DNA from: Rhodospirillaceae bacterium
GTDB taxonomy: Bacteria > Pseudomonadota > Alphaproteobacteria > Thalassobaculales > Thalassobaculaceae
Assembly: GCA_002690995.1 (NCBI GenBank)
Contig: NZGS01000060.1
Location: forward strand, 1 to 34,792
DNA length: 34,792 nt
Direction: 5' to 3'
Below, one piece after another: positions 15,710-25,907 of this stretch. A model generated the notes under the pieces. The model saw only the letters and a program-made list of their open reading frames with translations. It did no database searches and was not told where the DNA came from. The translations under genes and the position numbers were made by a program. The number at the start of each line of letters is the position of its first letter. Positions within the stretch are counted from its first letter, which is position 1.

Positions 15710-17204
15710 GTTAATGAAAGAAAGCGCTTCTCAAAGTAATGCTTTAAAAACATTTTCTAATGTTTTAGGGCATGGTGATCCCGATGTTGTTGGTATTGCC
15801 AGTAATAGTCGTGAGGTGAAGCCAGGTTATATTTTTGCTGCTCTACCGGGGAGCAAGGTTGACGGGTTGAATTTTGTTGATGATGCGGTATCCCGCGGCG
15901 CAGTAGCAATTATTACTCAAAATTCATCAAGATGTCGGGATATGGCTCCAACTATGCCGCTCATCGAAACATGTAACCCGCGACTAGAATTAGCAAAGTT
16001 AGCAGCTTGTTTTTTTAATGGTCAGCCAGACTATGTTGCTGCGGTCACTGGTACAAATGGGAAAAGCTCGGTGGTAGATTTTGCTAGGCAACTTTGGCTT
16101 TCAGTTGGATATAGTGCGTCTAGTTTAGGAACATTAGGGTTAAAAACAAAACAGGTTCTCGAGAACTCTAGTTTGACAACGCCGGATACGGTCAAGCTTC
16201 ATAAAATTTTAAAAAGTTTGAGCGATAGAGAGATTCATTATCTAGCGCTTGAAGCTTCAAGTCACGGCCTCGACCAATATCGCATCGATGGGGTAAAAAT
16301 TAGTGCGGCGGTTTTTACAAATCTGACGCAAGATCACCTTGATTACCACAAAGATATGAGGACATATTTCAAAGCGAAAGCACGTCTTTTTTCAGAACTC
16401 CTCAGTGCAAACGGCACAGCAGTATTAAATTTTGACTCAAGTGAATTTGAAGCATTAAAGAGCATCTGTATTTCAAGAGGAGTAAGCGTAATTAGCTTTG
16501 GCTCATCAAATGGGGCAGATATTCAGCTTCTAGATGTGAAACCTTCGCCAGCCTTTCAGGAAATAAGAATTAAAGTTTTTAAAGCCGAATATCAATTTGT
16601 ATTGAAATTGCTGGGAAAGTTTCAAATTCTAAATGTGCTGGCGGCCTTAGGAATTGTCGTGGCTTCTCAAAAAGATAATGATGTAGAATTTTGGGTGGGC
16701 CAGCTTAGAAATTTAAGAGGCGTCCCTGGTCGCCTAGAGCGTGTCACTGGTAGCAATTCTTTGGCTCAAGTTATCGTTGATTATGCTCACACGCCGGACG
16801 CTCTCAGAAATGCTTTAGTCGCGCTACGGCAACATACTTCTAAACGATTAATATGCGTTTTTGGTGCTGGCGGAGAAAGGGATATAGGCAAGCGAAAAAT
16901 AATGGGGCAAGTTGCTGATGAATTGGCCGACCTTTGCCTGATAACAGATGATAATCCAAGAAATGAAAACCCAAAAAGAATTAGAGATCAGATTTTAGAG
17001 GGTTGTCCAAATGGCGAAAGCATTGCGTGCAGGGGAGAAGCAATAAAGCTAGGAATTTCGAAGCTCCAAAGCGGCGATCTGTTGTTAGTAGCTGGTAAGG
17101 GGCACGAATCTACGCAAGAAATGAGTGGTCAGAAATTAAAATTTAGTGATGTCGAGATGGTAAAAGACTTAATGAAGAATGCCGAGGGCTTAAACCATGA
17201 GTAG
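15696..17204 (+). CDS. murE: UDP-MurNAc-L-Ala-D-Glu:meso-DAP ligase MurE
   Basis: MurE adds the third residue of the stem peptide in the cytosol. The 502-residue product has the ATP loop GTNGKSS starting at 119, the Mur ligase segment EASSHGLDQYRIDG, LTQDHLDYH, VDYAHTPDALRNAL, the DNPR motif at 419-422 and GKGHE. DNPR marks specificity for meso-diaminopimelate rather than lysine, as expected in a Gram-negative. The TTG at 15696 gives MHLSELM, matching the usual M-x-LS-x-L start, and lies about 10 bases after a GGGGAGGG site; ATG 15714 lacks a ribosome site. The start is inside the end of ftsI and the stop lies inside the start of murF, consistent with coupled translation. Confidence 0.97.
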   Translation: MHLSELMKESASQSNALKTFSNVLGHGDPDVVGIASNSREVKPGYIFAALPGSKVDGLNFVDDAVSRGAVAIITQNSSRCRDMAPTMPLIETCNPRLELAKLAACFFNGQPDYVAAVTGTNGKSSVVDFARQLWLSVGYSASSLGTLGLKTKQVLENSSLTTPDTVKLHKILKSLSDREIHYLALEASSHGLDQYRIDGVKISAAVFTNLTQDHLDYHKDMRTYFKAKARLFSELLSANGTAVLNFDSSEFEALKSICISRGVSVISFGSSNGADIQLLDVKPSPAFQEIRIKVFKAEYQFVLKLLGKFQILNVLAALGIVVASQKDNDVEFWVGQLRNLRGVPGRLERVTGSNSLAQVIVDYAHTPDALRNALVALRQHTSKRLICVFGAGGERDIGKRKIMGQVADELADLCLITDDNPRNENPKRIRDQILEGCPNGESIACRGEAIKLGISKLQSGDLLLVAGKGHESTQEMSGQKLKFSDVEMVKDLMKNAEGLNHE

Positions 17205-18639
17205 CTGCCTTTGGACAAATATGGAAATTGAAGGTGCAACAAGCGCCCGTACTGAAGGGAGAAGATGGAGTGCTTCAGGTGTAAGTATCGACAGCCGAAA
17301 AGTTCAACCCAAAGATATTTTTATAGCGTTCAGGGGCAGTAGGGTCGATGGTCATTGTTATGTCGCGGATGCATTCGAAAAAGGGGCGGCCGCTGCTATA
17401 GTCGAGAGGAAGATAGATGGGTTGTCAGAAGAAAGCCCAATATTAATTGTTCAAAACGTTCAAAAAGCGCTCGTCCAAATAGCTTGTTTAGCTAGAAATA
17501 GATCAGAAGCAGAGTTTGTAGCCGTTACGGGCAGCGTTGGAAAAACGAGCAGCAAGAACTTATTAGCAAAAGCTTTGGCCCAATTCGATAGCGTGCACGC
17601 GACAATAGGTAATTTAAATAATTATATTGGAGCTCCGCTCAGTTTAGCGCGCTTGCATGGATCTTCTCGATTTGCAGTGTTCGAACTCGGAATGAATAAT
17701 ACAGGCGAAATCGCGTTTTTATCTAATTTAATTCGACCTAAGGTGGCTCTGATAACAAATGTCCATGGTGTTCATCTAGAGCAACTTAAAACTGAAAGGG
17801 CTATAGCAGAGGCCAAATCAGAGATTTTTAATGGTTTATTGGAAAATGGCTCAGTCGTCCTGAATCAAGATAACCCCTGGATAGGCTTCTTAAAGTCAAG
17901 AGCAGAAAAAAAGGGTATAAAAAATATAATCACTTTTGGGGAAGATAAAAAGTCTGACGTGCAATTGCTTGAGTGGCAATCCGGCGAGGGGAAAAGTTTC
18001 GTAAAAATCCGGCTCAATAATGAAACCTATCAATATGTCTTGTCGGAAACCGGAAAGCATCGAGCGCTAAATTCTGTTGGCGTCCTGGCGGTTGTTCATG
18101 CGCTTGGACTAAATATCCAGCATGCGGTTCAATGCTTCAAAAGTATTTCTACCCCCTTTGGAAGGGGAGGACAAAAAAATATTAATCTTACGACAGGAGA
18201 GACATTTTGCTTAGTTGATGAAAGTTATAATGCAAGTCCGGTCGCGATGAAGTCAGCATTTTCGGTTTTAAAGTCGATGAAGCCAGGTCCTGGCGGACGA
18301 AAAATACTCGTGATAGGCGATATGCTTGAGCTAGGCGACGATGCACTAAAATTACATGTCGAATTACTAGATGATTTATTGGCTGCCAAACCAGACATTG
18401 TTTTCACCGTTGGAAAGCTAATGTTTGAGCTGCACAAGTTATTACCAACCGGGGTATTCGGTGCCCATGGCCTTAAAAGTATCGATGTCGCAGATCAAAT
18501 TGCGAATTTAATTAGAGCAGGAGATCTAGTTCTTGTTAAAGGTTCTCTTGGCACCAATATGGCGCCGATCATAGCTGCTATAAATTCAAAGAGCTTAGAG
18601 AATACAAATTGTTCTGAGTTAAATGGGGGTAATGAGTAA
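17197..18639 (+). CDS. murF: UDP-MurNAc-tripeptide:D-Ala-D-Ala ligase MurF
   Basis: MurF adds the D-alanyl-D-alanine dipeptide made by Ddl, completing the UDP-MurNAc-pentapeptide. The 480 residues include the N-terminal substrate domain (GVSIDSRKVQPKDIFIA), ATP loop TGSVGKT at 111-117, FELGMNNTGEI, ITNVHGVHLEQL, VDESYNASPVAM and VIGDMLELG. Each is in the family position. The ATG at 17197 overlaps the murE stop by eight bases, and its stop directly abuts the mraY start. Function follows immediately from murE in the pathway, and the order murE-murF is the normal one. Confidence 0.97.
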   Translation: MSSCLWTNMEIEGATSARTEGRRWSASGVSIDSRKVQPKDIFIAFRGSRVDGHCYVADAFEKGAAAAIVERKIDGLSEESPILIVQNVQKALVQIACLARNRSEAEFVAVTGSVGKTSSKNLLAKALAQFDSVHATIGNLNNYIGAPLSLARLHGSSRFAVFELGMNNTGEIAFLSNLIRPKVALITNVHGVHLEQLKTERAIAEAKSEIFNGLLENGSVVLNQDNPWIGFLKSRAEKKGIKNIITFGEDKKSDVQLLEWQSGEGKSFVKIRLNNETYQYVLSETGKHRALNSVGVLAVVHALGLNIQHAVQCFKSISTPFGRGGQKNINLTTGETFCLVDESYNASPVAMKSAFSVLKSMKPGPGGRKILVIGDMLELGDDALKLHVELLDDLLAAKPDIVFTVGKLMFELHKLLPTGVFGAHGLKSIDVADQIANLIRAGDLVLVKGSLGTNMAPIIAAINSKSLENTNCSELNGGNE

Positions 18640-19725
18640 ATGTTATATCATTTTCTATTTCCCCTAGCGGATGAATACACCATTTTTAATTTGTTTAAAT
18701 ATCTAACATTTCGAACTGGTGGTGCCGTTTTAACGGCGTTAGTTATCAGTTTTGTAATTGGCCCCAGTATGATCCGATGGCTCAGAGGACAGCAAGCTAA
18801 TGGTCAACCAATCCGAAATGATGGACCAGAAACACATCTGGCGAAGCGCGGAACCCCGACTATGGGTGGATTAATGATCCTAGTCGCTTTAATTATTTCT
18901 ACGGTTCTTTGGGCTGATATTAATAACCCTTATATTTGGCTTGTGCTTGGAATAACTGCGAGTTTTGGCTTGATAGGGTTTGTTGATGATTTTCTTAAGC
19001 TAAAGACCGCTAGCTCCAATGGTATGTCCTCCAGGCTCAAAATAGTGCTTCAAATCATTGTCGCCGCGCTAGTGGCTTTGCTGATTTCCTCATTTGGACC
19101 TCCAGAAACCAAGGAAAGTTTGAGTGTCCCATTTTTCAAAGATATTTTTATTGAATTAGGTTGGTTTTTTTTACCGTTTAGCGTGTTGGTTATCGTTGGT
19201 GCTTCCAATGCGGTTAATTTGACGGATGGGTTGGATGGTCTCGCTATCGTGCCGGTTATGATAGCGGCAGCTTGTTTTGCATTGATAACTTATCTTGTTG
19301 GCAACGTACTGTTTAGTGGATATCTGCAATTATATCATGTGGTGGGAAGCGGTGAACTGGCTGTTTTTTGCGGATCGATAATAGGTGCCGGCCTTGGGTT
19401 TCTCTGGTTCAACGCGCCGCCTGCAATGGTGTTTATGGGCGATACCGGATCTTTGTCACTTGGCGGGGCATTGGGCACCATTAGTGTTATCACCAAGCAT
19501 GAATTAGTTCTAGCTATAATTGGTGGTTTGTTCGTGCTGGAGACCGTCTCAGTAATCGTGCAGGTGGTTTCATTTAAGTTAACAGGGAAACGAATTTTCC
19601 GAATGGCTCCACTACATCATCATTTTGAAAAAAAGGGTTGGGCTGAACCAACAGTTGTTATTCGGTTTTGGATAATTGCTGTTGTTTTAGCGCTAATTGG
19701 CCTTTCAACACTAAAACTGAGGTAG
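18640..19725 (+). CDS. mraY: Phospho-MurNAc-pentapeptide translocase MraY
   Basis: MraY is a polytopic inner-membrane enzyme that moves phospho-MurNAc-pentapeptide onto undecaprenyl phosphate, giving lipid I. The 361 residues contain about ten hydrophobic helices. Active-site motifs appear in order: [16 protein letters not shown] with the paired Asp residues, [23 protein letters not shown] and [12 protein letters not shown]. Length is normal (about 360). It starts with no gap after the murF stop and ends three bases before the TTG start of murD. Confidence 0.98.
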   Translation: MLYHFLFPLADEYTIFNLFKYLTFRTGGAVLTALVISFVIGPSMIRWLRGQQANGQPIRNDGPETHLAKRGTPTMGGLMILVALIISTVLWADINNPYIWLVLGITASFGLIGFVDDFLKLKTASSNGMSSRLKIVLQIIVAALVALLISSFGPPETKESLSVPFFKDIFIELGWFFLPFSVLVIVGASNAVNLTDGLDGLAIVPVMIAAACFALITYLVGNVLFSGYLQLYHVVGSGELAVFCGSIIGAGLGFLWFNAPPAMVFMGDTGSLSLGGALGTISVITKHELVLAIIGGLFVLETVSVIVQVVSFKLTGKRIFRMAPLHHHFEKKGWAEPTVVIRFWIIAVVLALIGLSTLKLR

Positions 19726-19728
19726 AAG

Positions 19729-21138
19729 TTGATTATCGCAAGTTCATTTTCGAATAAAACAGTCGCGGTCATGGGGCTGGCCAGATCAGGTAAGGCTGCA
19801 GTCGCTTCCCTAGTTCTCGGTGGTGCTAAAGTGCTGGCATGGGACGACGATCCGAAAAGGCGAGAAGAAATTTCTGGCGATGGCGTCGAGATAAGAGATC
19901 TTCATAATATCAATTGTAAAGATTTAGACGCACTTGTCCTGAGTCCGGGAATACCGCACTCATTTCCAAAACCTCATCCAGTAGCAGCAAAAGCGAAGAC
20001 ATCTGGTGTGCCTATTATCGGTGACATTGATATATTTGCACAAAATTCGAAAAATACCCCGATTATAGGCGTCACAGGAACAAATGGTAAATCTACTACT
20101 GCCTCACTTATCGGACATCTTTTATCCCATTCAAATATTTCAAACGAGGTAGCAGGAAATATCGGTCGGCCAGTTTTAGAAATATCCCCAGATCCAGGGT
20201 CGGATTTTATTGTTTTAGAGTTGAGTTCATATCAGCTTGAATTATCTCCCTCCTTAGGCTGCAGTATCGCTGTGCTTTTGAATATAACGCCCGACCATTT
20301 AGATCGACACGGCGGCATGGAGGGATATGTTCGTGCAAAACGACGAATTTTTGATGAGCTAATTTGCGACTCAAAAATCATTATTGGTATAGATGATGAA
20401 ATTACTCGATCGATATACCAACAACTTAAGTATGAAACAGATTTTTCAGTAATACCCATATCTGGTTATACAATTCCAAAAGAGGGAGTTGGCGTTAAAA
20501 GTGGGAATTTAAGAAGTAAGCTGCCGGGCATACCGAAATGTGAAATAAATTTAAAGGGACTGAAAACTCTCATTGGTGGTCATAACTATCAAAATGCAGC
20601 GGCTGCCGTCGCAATAGCGCTTTCATTAGAGGCCGAACAGCCAGAAATAGAATTTGCATTACAATGTTTTAAAGGGCTGCCCCATCGTCAAGAATTAGTG
20701 AGGGAATTATTTGGTGTTAATTTTATCAATGACTCTAAAGCAACAAATTTTGATGCGGCAGAGCGCGCGCTTTCGTCATTCAAATCAATTTATTGGATAG
20801 CAGGCGGCCTCTCAAAAGACAATAGAATTACGGGGTCTTTTTTCAAAAATCTCGAGAATGTTGAGCATGCATTTTTCATTGGAAGTTCGGAGAACGAGTT
20901 CTTTGATTTCTTTAAAAATAGTACCCCATGCACAAAATGTAGCAAATTGGAAGTTGCGGTAGAAAAAGCAGTGTCTGCTGCATTTAGTGAAAAAAAAGAA
21001 AGTCCAGTTGTGCTGTTATCTCCAGCAGCCGCTTCATTTGATCAATTTGAGAGTTATGAAGAGCGAGGAGACCAGTTTAAGTCGATTGTTGGCTCGTTAA
21101 ACCTCGAAAAATTCTCGAACCGGGAAACAACAACATGA
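19729..21138 (+). CDS. murD: UDP-MurNAc-L-Ala:D-Glu ligase MurD
   Basis: MurD adds D-glutamate, the second stem residue, in the cytosol. In 469 residues the Rossmann-like N-terminal domain (VAVMGLARSGKAA), the SPGIP segment, ATP loop GTNGKST at 117-123, LELSSYQLE, NITPDHLDRHGG and NDSKATNFDAAERAL are visible. The TTG at 19729, three bases after the mraY stop, is the only reasonable start near the N-terminal strand. The stop overlaps the ftsW start by four bases (ATGA). Gene order mraY-murD-ftsW is standard. Some of the C-terminal domain looks less conserved, but nothing is missing. Confidence 0.96.
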   Translation: MIIASSFSNKTVAVMGLARSGKAAVASLVLGGAKVLAWDDDPKRREEISGDGVEIRDLHNINCKDLDALVLSPGIPHSFPKPHPVAAKAKTSGVPIIGDIDIFAQNSKNTPIIGVTGTNGKSTTASLIGHLLSHSNISNEVAGNIGRPVLEISPDPGSDFIVLELSSYQLELSPSLGCSIAVLLNITPDHLDRHGGMEGYVRAKRRIFDELICDSKIIIGIDDEITRSIYQQLKYETDFSVIPISGYTIPKEGVGVKSGNLRSKLPGIPKCEINLKGLKTLIGGHNYQNAAAAVAIALSLEAEQPEIEFALQCFKGLPHRQELVRELFGVNFINDSKATNFDAAERALSSFKSIYWIAGGLSKDNRITGSFFKNLENVEHAFFIGSSENEFFDFFKNSTPCTKCSKLEVAVEKAVSAAFSEKKESPVVLLSPAAASFDQFESYEERGDQFKSIVGSLNLEKFSNRETTT

Positions 21139-22259
21139 CCACATTAACTAGGACAGATACCAGTTTAGTTGGGCAGTGGTGGTGGACCGTCGATAGATGG
21201 TTTCTAGGAGCATTATTAATATTGGTATTTTTCGGTGTTTTGATGGTGTTTGGTGCAAGCCCTGCCGTAGCCACAAAACTCAAATTGAGTAGCTACTACT
21301 TTATAAAAAAGCATCTATTTGTTTTGCCTATAGGTATCGCTATGATTTTTCTCATTTCACTTTTACCACCCAAAAACGTGAAGCGTTTGGCTGTGATTGG
21401 TTTATTAAGTGGGATAATCATTCTCGGATTAACCCTTATCTTTGGAAGCGAAATAAAAGGAGCTCGTAGATGGCTGTCGGCAGGTGGTTTTTCACTTCAA
21501 GCATCCGAGTTTATTAAGCCATTTTTCGCGGTCGTTGCTGCGTGGATGTTTTCGGAGTGGAGATCTAAAACAAGTTTTCCCGGACATCTTATATCTCTAT
21601 TGATTTTAATAATAATTGTAAGCTTAGTGCTTGGTCAGCCAGACCTTGGCCAAACCGTTGTTATCTCAGCAGTATGGTCATGCCAATTTTTCCTAGCAGG
21701 TCTTCCTCTCTTTTTTGTTATATCTTTCTTTATATTTGGGGTTATTGGGCTGGTTGTAGCCTACTTCTTTTTTGATCACGTTAGGTCTCGTGTCGATCGA
21801 TTTCTTGACCCTTCTACAGGGGATACCTATCAAATCGACCGATCTTTAGAAGCTTTTTCAAATGGCGGTTTGTTTGGCACAGGGCCTGGTGAAGGGGAAA
21901 TTAAAGACCTTCTACCTGATGCACATTCGGATTTTATATTCGCGGTCGCCGGTGAGGAGTTTGGTGTTTTTATTGCATTAGCGGTGATAGGTCTATTTGG
22001 ATTTTTGGTGCTGAGGGGTTGTCTGCGAATAATGTCTGAGAGCAGTTTGTTTGTGTTCTTGGCTGTAGCTGGTTTACTCATCCAATTTGGTTTGCAGGCA
22101 TTAATACACATAAGTTCTTCACTTCAATTAATCCCCGCAAAAGGAATGACACTACCTTTCATAAGTTATGGTGGTTCATCTTTCCTCGCCTTGTCTATTG
22201 GGATGGGAATGGTTCTGGCTTTAACTAGAAAAAGGCCCGGTCGGGAAGAGTTTTTATGA
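21135..22259 (+). CDS. ftsW: Septal peptidoglycan glycosyltransferase FtsW
   Basis: FtsW is the SEDS-family polymerase that builds septal glycan from lipid II and works with FtsI. The 374 residues have about ten membrane helices after a short cytoplasmic start. Family marks include LSAGGFSLQASEFIKPF, GQPDLGQTVV, the extracellular loop PDAHSDFIFAVAGEEFG, and the late LPFISYGGSSFLALSIGMG. The ATG overlaps the murD stop (ATGA) and the stop overlaps murG in the same way. It could in principle be RodA, but the position within the division cluster settles it. Confidence 0.97.
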   Translation: MTTLTRTDTSLVGQWWWTVDRWFLGALLILVFFGVLMVFGASPAVATKLKLSSYYFIKKHLFVLPIGIAMIFLISLLPPKNVKRLAVIGLLSGIIILGLTLIFGSEIKGARRWLSAGGFSLQASEFIKPFFAVVAAWMFSEWRSKTSFPGHLISLLILIIIVSLVLGQPDLGQTVVISAVWSCQFFLAGLPLFFVISFFIFGVIGLVVAYFFFDHVRSRVDRFLDPSTGDTYQIDRSLEAFSNGGLFGTGPGEGEIKDLLPDAHSDFIFAVAGEEFGVFIALAVIGLFGFLVLRGCLRIMSESSLFVFLAVAGLLIQFGLQALIHISSSLQLIPAKGMTLPFISYGGSSFLALSIGMGMVLALTRKRPGREEFL

Positions 22260-23428
22260 GCAGAAAAAAAATCATACTAGTTGCTGGGGGAACAGGAGGT
22301 CACGTGTTTCCCGCAATTAGTCTGGCCAAAAGATTGAAAGGAATGGGTCACGATGTTCTCATCATTACTGATCTCAGAGGAAAAAAATTTGAGATAGAAA
22401 AGAATGGCGTGTCAGTTGAATACATAAACGTAACAAATCCCAGTCAGAAAAATGTAATTTTAAAAATGATTGCATTCTTTAGTTTAATCAAAAGTACCAT
22501 ATCGTCATGGAAAATAATTTTCGATTTTCGTGCTGATGTCATCGTTGGGTTTGGAGGTTATCCCTCTCTTCCGCCATTGGTGGCCTCACACTGGATGCGC
22601 ATCCCATCAATCTTACACGAACAAAACGCTGTGCTTGGAAGAGCTAACAGTTGGTTGATGAAACGAGCAACATTTATTGCAAAATCGTTCGAGAATACAT
22701 CAGGTTTGAATGATAAAAAAATAGCGTCATTCTTGACCGGCAACCCTATAAGACCGGAATTTCTCTCCAGTAGAGAAATATTAGCACCGACATTAGCAGC
22801 AAGCCAAGAAATAAACCTCTTAATAGTCGGCGGTAGTTTAGGTGCCCGTTTTCTTTCGAAGGCTGTTCCATCCGCCATCGCCTTATTAAATAAACAATTA
22901 CGTGAACGATTGGTGATAAAGCAACAATGCAGGGAAGAAGATATTCAACATGTTAATAGGGTTTATAAAAAAGCAGGAATTAAATTCGAATTAAAAACCT
23001 TTTTTCATCAAATGCCCGAATTGCTTCAGGAAGCTCACCTTGTTATCTCCCGATCTGGAGCTTCAACAGTAGCGGAACTAGCAGTTGTTGGACGCCCAGC
23101 TATCTTTATACCTTATCCGTTTGCTTTGGATAATCATCAACAAAAAAACACCATCGATATGGTTAAGGCAGGTGGAGCATGGTGCTGTGACGAAACCAAC
23201 TTAACGCCAGAAGCTTTAGCAAATGTTATCAGTAGGGTTCTGACAGATGAAAATATTTATAATACTGCCGCTATTGCCGCCCGAAATTGTGGTGTCCCAG
23301 ACGCCGTTGAACGTCTTTCTAATCTAGTTTTTCGTGCGGCTTCGAGATCTTCTGAGGCCAAAACATTATCAAGCGCTATGTTGGTTAATGCATTGGGTCT
23401 TTTACTCTTTTGTGAGTATGGAGGCTAA
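22256..23428 (+). CDS. murG: Lipid II synthase MurG
   Basis: MurG is a peripheral inner-membrane glycosyltransferase that adds GlcNAc to lipid I. It has the GT28 features: the N-terminal loop VAGGTGGHVFPAISLAKRL, GFGGYPSLPPLVAS, LHEQNAVLGRANSWL, the second-domain VGGSLGARFLS and the donor-binding SRSGASTVAELAVVGRPAIFIPYP...DNHQ segment. The 390 residues are slightly longer than E. coli MurG (355); the extra residues are mostly a C-terminal tail after the usual end (ARNCGVPDAVERL), with no motif I recognise. The ATG overlaps the ftsW stop by four bases, and two bases separate it from murC. Confidence 0.97.
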   Translation: MSRKKIILVAGGTGGHVFPAISLAKRLKGMGHDVLIITDLRGKKFEIEKNGVSVEYINVTNPSQKNVILKMIAFFSLIKSTISSWKIIFDFRADVIVGFGGYPSLPPLVASHWMRIPSILHEQNAVLGRANSWLMKRATFIAKSFENTSGLNDKKIASFLTGNPIRPEFLSSREILAPTLAASQEINLLIVGGSLGARFLSKAVPSAIALLNKQLRERLVIKQQCREEDIQHVNRVYKKAGIKFELKTFFHQMPELLQEAHLVISRSGASTVAELAVVGRPAIFIPYPFALDNHQQKNTIDMVKAGGAWCCDETNLTPEALANVISRVLTDENIYNTAAIAARNCGVPDAVERLSNLVFRAASRSSEAKTLSSAMLVNALGLLLFCEYGG

Positions 23429-23430
23429 CT

Positions 23431-24963
23431 ATGCAAAGACTTCCCATAGATATCGGCATTATTCATTTTATTGGGATTGGCGGCATTGGGATGAGCGGCA
23501 TAGCCGAAATCCTCCACAACTTAGGGTACAAAGTTCAGGGCAGCGATATTTCAGACAATCAAAATGTAAAGCGATTGCAGGGAATGGGGATAAAGGTTTT
23601 TGTGGGACAAGCCTCTAAAAATCTGAGTGGCGCATCTATCGTAGTAGTTTCAACTGCTATTCAAGCAGACAATGTTGAACTGAGTTTTGCCCGGGAAAAA
23701 CAAATTCCTATAGTTCACCGTTCAGAGATGCTGGCAGAACTTATGAGATTAAAGTGGTCAATAGCGTGTGCAGGAACTCATGGAAAGACGACCACCACTT
23801 CACTGGTTGCTTCCGTTCTGGATAGTGCAGGTCTAGACCCAACTATAATAAATGGAGGAATACTAAACTCCTATGGAACAAATGCGCGTCTTGGTGATGG
23901 CGATTGGATGGTAGTGGAGGCTGATGAATCGGATGGCAGTTTTAACAATTTACCGGCCACTATTGCGGTCGTAACTAACATAGATCCAGAGCATCTAGAT
24001 TTTCACGGTAATTTTGAAAATTTGAAGAATGCATTTCGTTCTTTTGTTAAGAATATCCCATTTTACGGCTTTGCGGTCGTTTGTATAGATCATCCCGTAG
24101 TCCAGGAATTAGTGCAACAAGTTCCTGACCGGCGCGTAATAACTTATGGCTTTGATAAGGAATCAGATGTCCAGGCTTCTAAGATCATCCCGACGGAAAC
24201 TGGTTCGTGCTTTGATGTGATTCTGCGCGATAGAGGCAAAACGAACGGCGGAATTATTGAGCGGCTCGAACTTCCAATGTACGGCGAACACAATGTTTTG
24301 AATTCTTTGGCTGCAATAGCTATTTCATTGGAAATGGGTATGCATGAAGACCTAATACGAGCTGGCTTGCGTGATTTTAAAGGAGTAAAAAGGCGATTTA
24401 CAAAAACGGGTATCTGCAATGGTATAGTCGTAATAGATGATTATGCACATCATCCGGTCGAGATACACGCAGCTCTGACCGCCGCTAGATTGGCGTGTGG
24501 TTCAGGGAAAGTAATTGTCGTTTTTCAACCACATAGATACACGCGACTTCGTGACTTATTCGATGAATTTTGTGGTTGCTTTGAAGAAGCTGATATTGTT
24601 TTTGTTTCAGATGTCTTTGCTGCAGGCGAAGTACCTATAGACAATTGCGACAGAGATCACTTAGTTGAAGGAATTCGAGTTCGTAAATATTGTCAAGTTC
24701 TCCCCCTCAAAAACGGCCAAGAACTTCCTTCGCAGGTTGCAGCAGTGGCTGAACCTGGGGACCTAGTAATATGCCTAGGAGCCGGCAATATTACCACCTG
24801 GGCAAACTCATTACCGAAAGACTTAGAGGAGATCTTCCAGACGATTGGGGCAAACGCAACACGGAAGTCCAAAGAATTGCCAAATTCAAAATGCACTAAG
24901 CAGATCAGTGACACTAGAAAATCTGATGTAGCTATCATGGAGATGGAGGATCAAAACTCATGA
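23431..24963 (+). CDS. murC: UDP-MurNAc:L-Ala ligase MurC
   Basis: MurC adds L-alanine, the first stem residue. The 510 residues include the N-terminal FIGIGGIGMSGIAEIL, ATP loop GTHGKTTT at 115-122 (the histidine is specific to MurC), VEADESDGSF, TNIDPEHLDFHG, YGEHNVLNSLAA, DDYAHHPVEI and the late FVSDVFAAGE. The final 35 or so residues (starting ATRKSKELPNS) go beyond the usual alphaproteobacterial end and are charged and polar, probably disordered. The ATG lies two bases after the murG stop. It overlaps murB by four bases. Confidence 0.97.
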   Translation: MQRLPIDIGIIHFIGIGGIGMSGIAEILHNLGYKVQGSDISDNQNVKRLQGMGIKVFVGQASKNLSGASIVVVSTAIQADNVELSFAREKQIPIVHRSEMLAELMRLKWSIACAGTHGKTTTTSLVASVLDSAGLDPTIINGGILNSYGTNARLGDGDWMVVEADESDGSFNNLPATIAVVTNIDPEHLDFHGNFENLKNAFRSFVKNIPFYGFAVVCIDHPVVQELVQQVPDRRVITYGFDKESDVQASKIIPTETGSCFDVILRDRGKTNGGIIERLELPMYGEHNVLNSLAAIAISLEMGMHEDLIRAGLRDFKGVKRRFTKTGICNGIVVIDDYAHHPVEIHAALTAARLACGSGKVIVVFQPHRYTRLRDLFDEFCGCFEEADIVFVSDVFAAGEVPIDNCDRDHLVEGIRVRKYCQVLPLKNGQELPSQVAAVAEPGDLVICLGAGNITTWANSLPKDLEEIFQTIGANATRKSKELPNSKCTKQISDTRKSDVAIMEMEDQNS

Positions 24964-25907
24964 TGTTGCCGGATTTTAGGGATTTAGAATTATATAGATT
25001 ACCCGACGTAAAAGGGAGTTACAAAAAACATGTGGTAATGGCCCCTTACACATGGTTTCGGGTTGGCGGTGCTACTACAGTTTTTCGACCACAAGACCAC
25101 GAAGACTTAGGCCAATTTCTTTTGAAAAACTCTGAAGAGGTGCCGGTTACGATAATTGGTGCAGCATCAAATATTCTAATTAGGGACGGGGGAATACCCG
25201 GAGTAGTAATCAAGCTGGGGAAAAATTTTGCCTCTATTACTTTCGAGAGTAATAGCGTACGCATTGGTGCTGCGTTGCCAAATGGTATTGCAGCTCGTTT
25301 AGCTCTTAAGCAAGGGTATTCAGGCTTAGAGTTCCTATCAGGCATACCAGGAACAATTGGGGGTGGTCTCCGAATGAATGCTGGAGCCCACGGCAAAGAA
25401 ATTAAAGATATCCTTATTGAAGCAGAGGTCATTGATAGCACGGGAAATTTCAAAGTTTTATCGCTTGAGGAAATGAGGATGAGCTATCGCCACTGTGGAG
25501 TTCCGCAAGATTATATTTTTCTCTCAGGCTTATTTAAAACAGGTAAAGACGAACCGTCTGACATCCAAAAAAGGCTTGACGAGATAGAGGCGAGAAGACT
25601 GGAAAGTCAACCAATAACCGAAAGAACCGGTGGCAGTACTTTTAAAAACCCAAAAGGATATAAAGCCTGGGAGCTTATAGAGGCGGCAGGTTGCAGAGGG
25701 GTATCAATAGGTGGCGCAATGGTCTCAGAGAAGCATTGCAATTTTTTAGTAAACACTGGTAATGCGAATGCAACTGATTTGGAGAATTTAGGAAATCTTG
25801 TTCAGAAAAAAGTTAAAGACTCCACCGGGATTGAACTTGAGTGGGAAATTAAACTATTGGGTGTTCATAAGGATAGCAAGTTTAACCGTGAGAATGTGAA
25901 GCTATGA
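24960..25907 (+). CDS. murB: UDP-N-acetylenolpyruvoylglucosamine reductase MurB
   Basis: MurB is a cytosolic FAD enzyme that reduces the enolpyruvyl group with NADPH to form UDP-MurNAc, the substrate of MurC. Visible features in 315 residues: TWFRVGGAT, GAASNILIRDGGIPGVVIKL, FLSGIPGTIGGGLRMNAGAHG, the GGSTFKNP motif with the catalytic serine, and the C-terminal LEWEIKLLG with the catalytic glutamate. The ATG overlaps the murC stop (ATGA); a second Met follows immediately. It overlaps ddl by four bases. The placement murC-murB-ddl is typical of alphaproteobacteria. Confidence 0.97.
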   Translation: MMLPDFRDLELYRLPDVKGSYKKHVVMAPYTWFRVGGATTVFRPQDHEDLGQFLLKNSEEVPVTIIGAASNILIRDGGIPGVVIKLGKNFASITFESNSVRIGAALPNGIAARLALKQGYSGLEFLSGIPGTIGGGLRMNAGAHGKEIKDILIEAEVIDSTGNFKVLSLEEMRMSYRHCGVPQDYIFLSGLFKTGKDEPSDIQKRLDEIEARRLESQPITERTGGSTFKNPKGYKAWELIEAAGCRGVSIGGAMVSEKHCNFLVNTGNANATDLENLGNLVQKKVKDSTGIELEWEIKLLGVHKDSKFNRENVKL

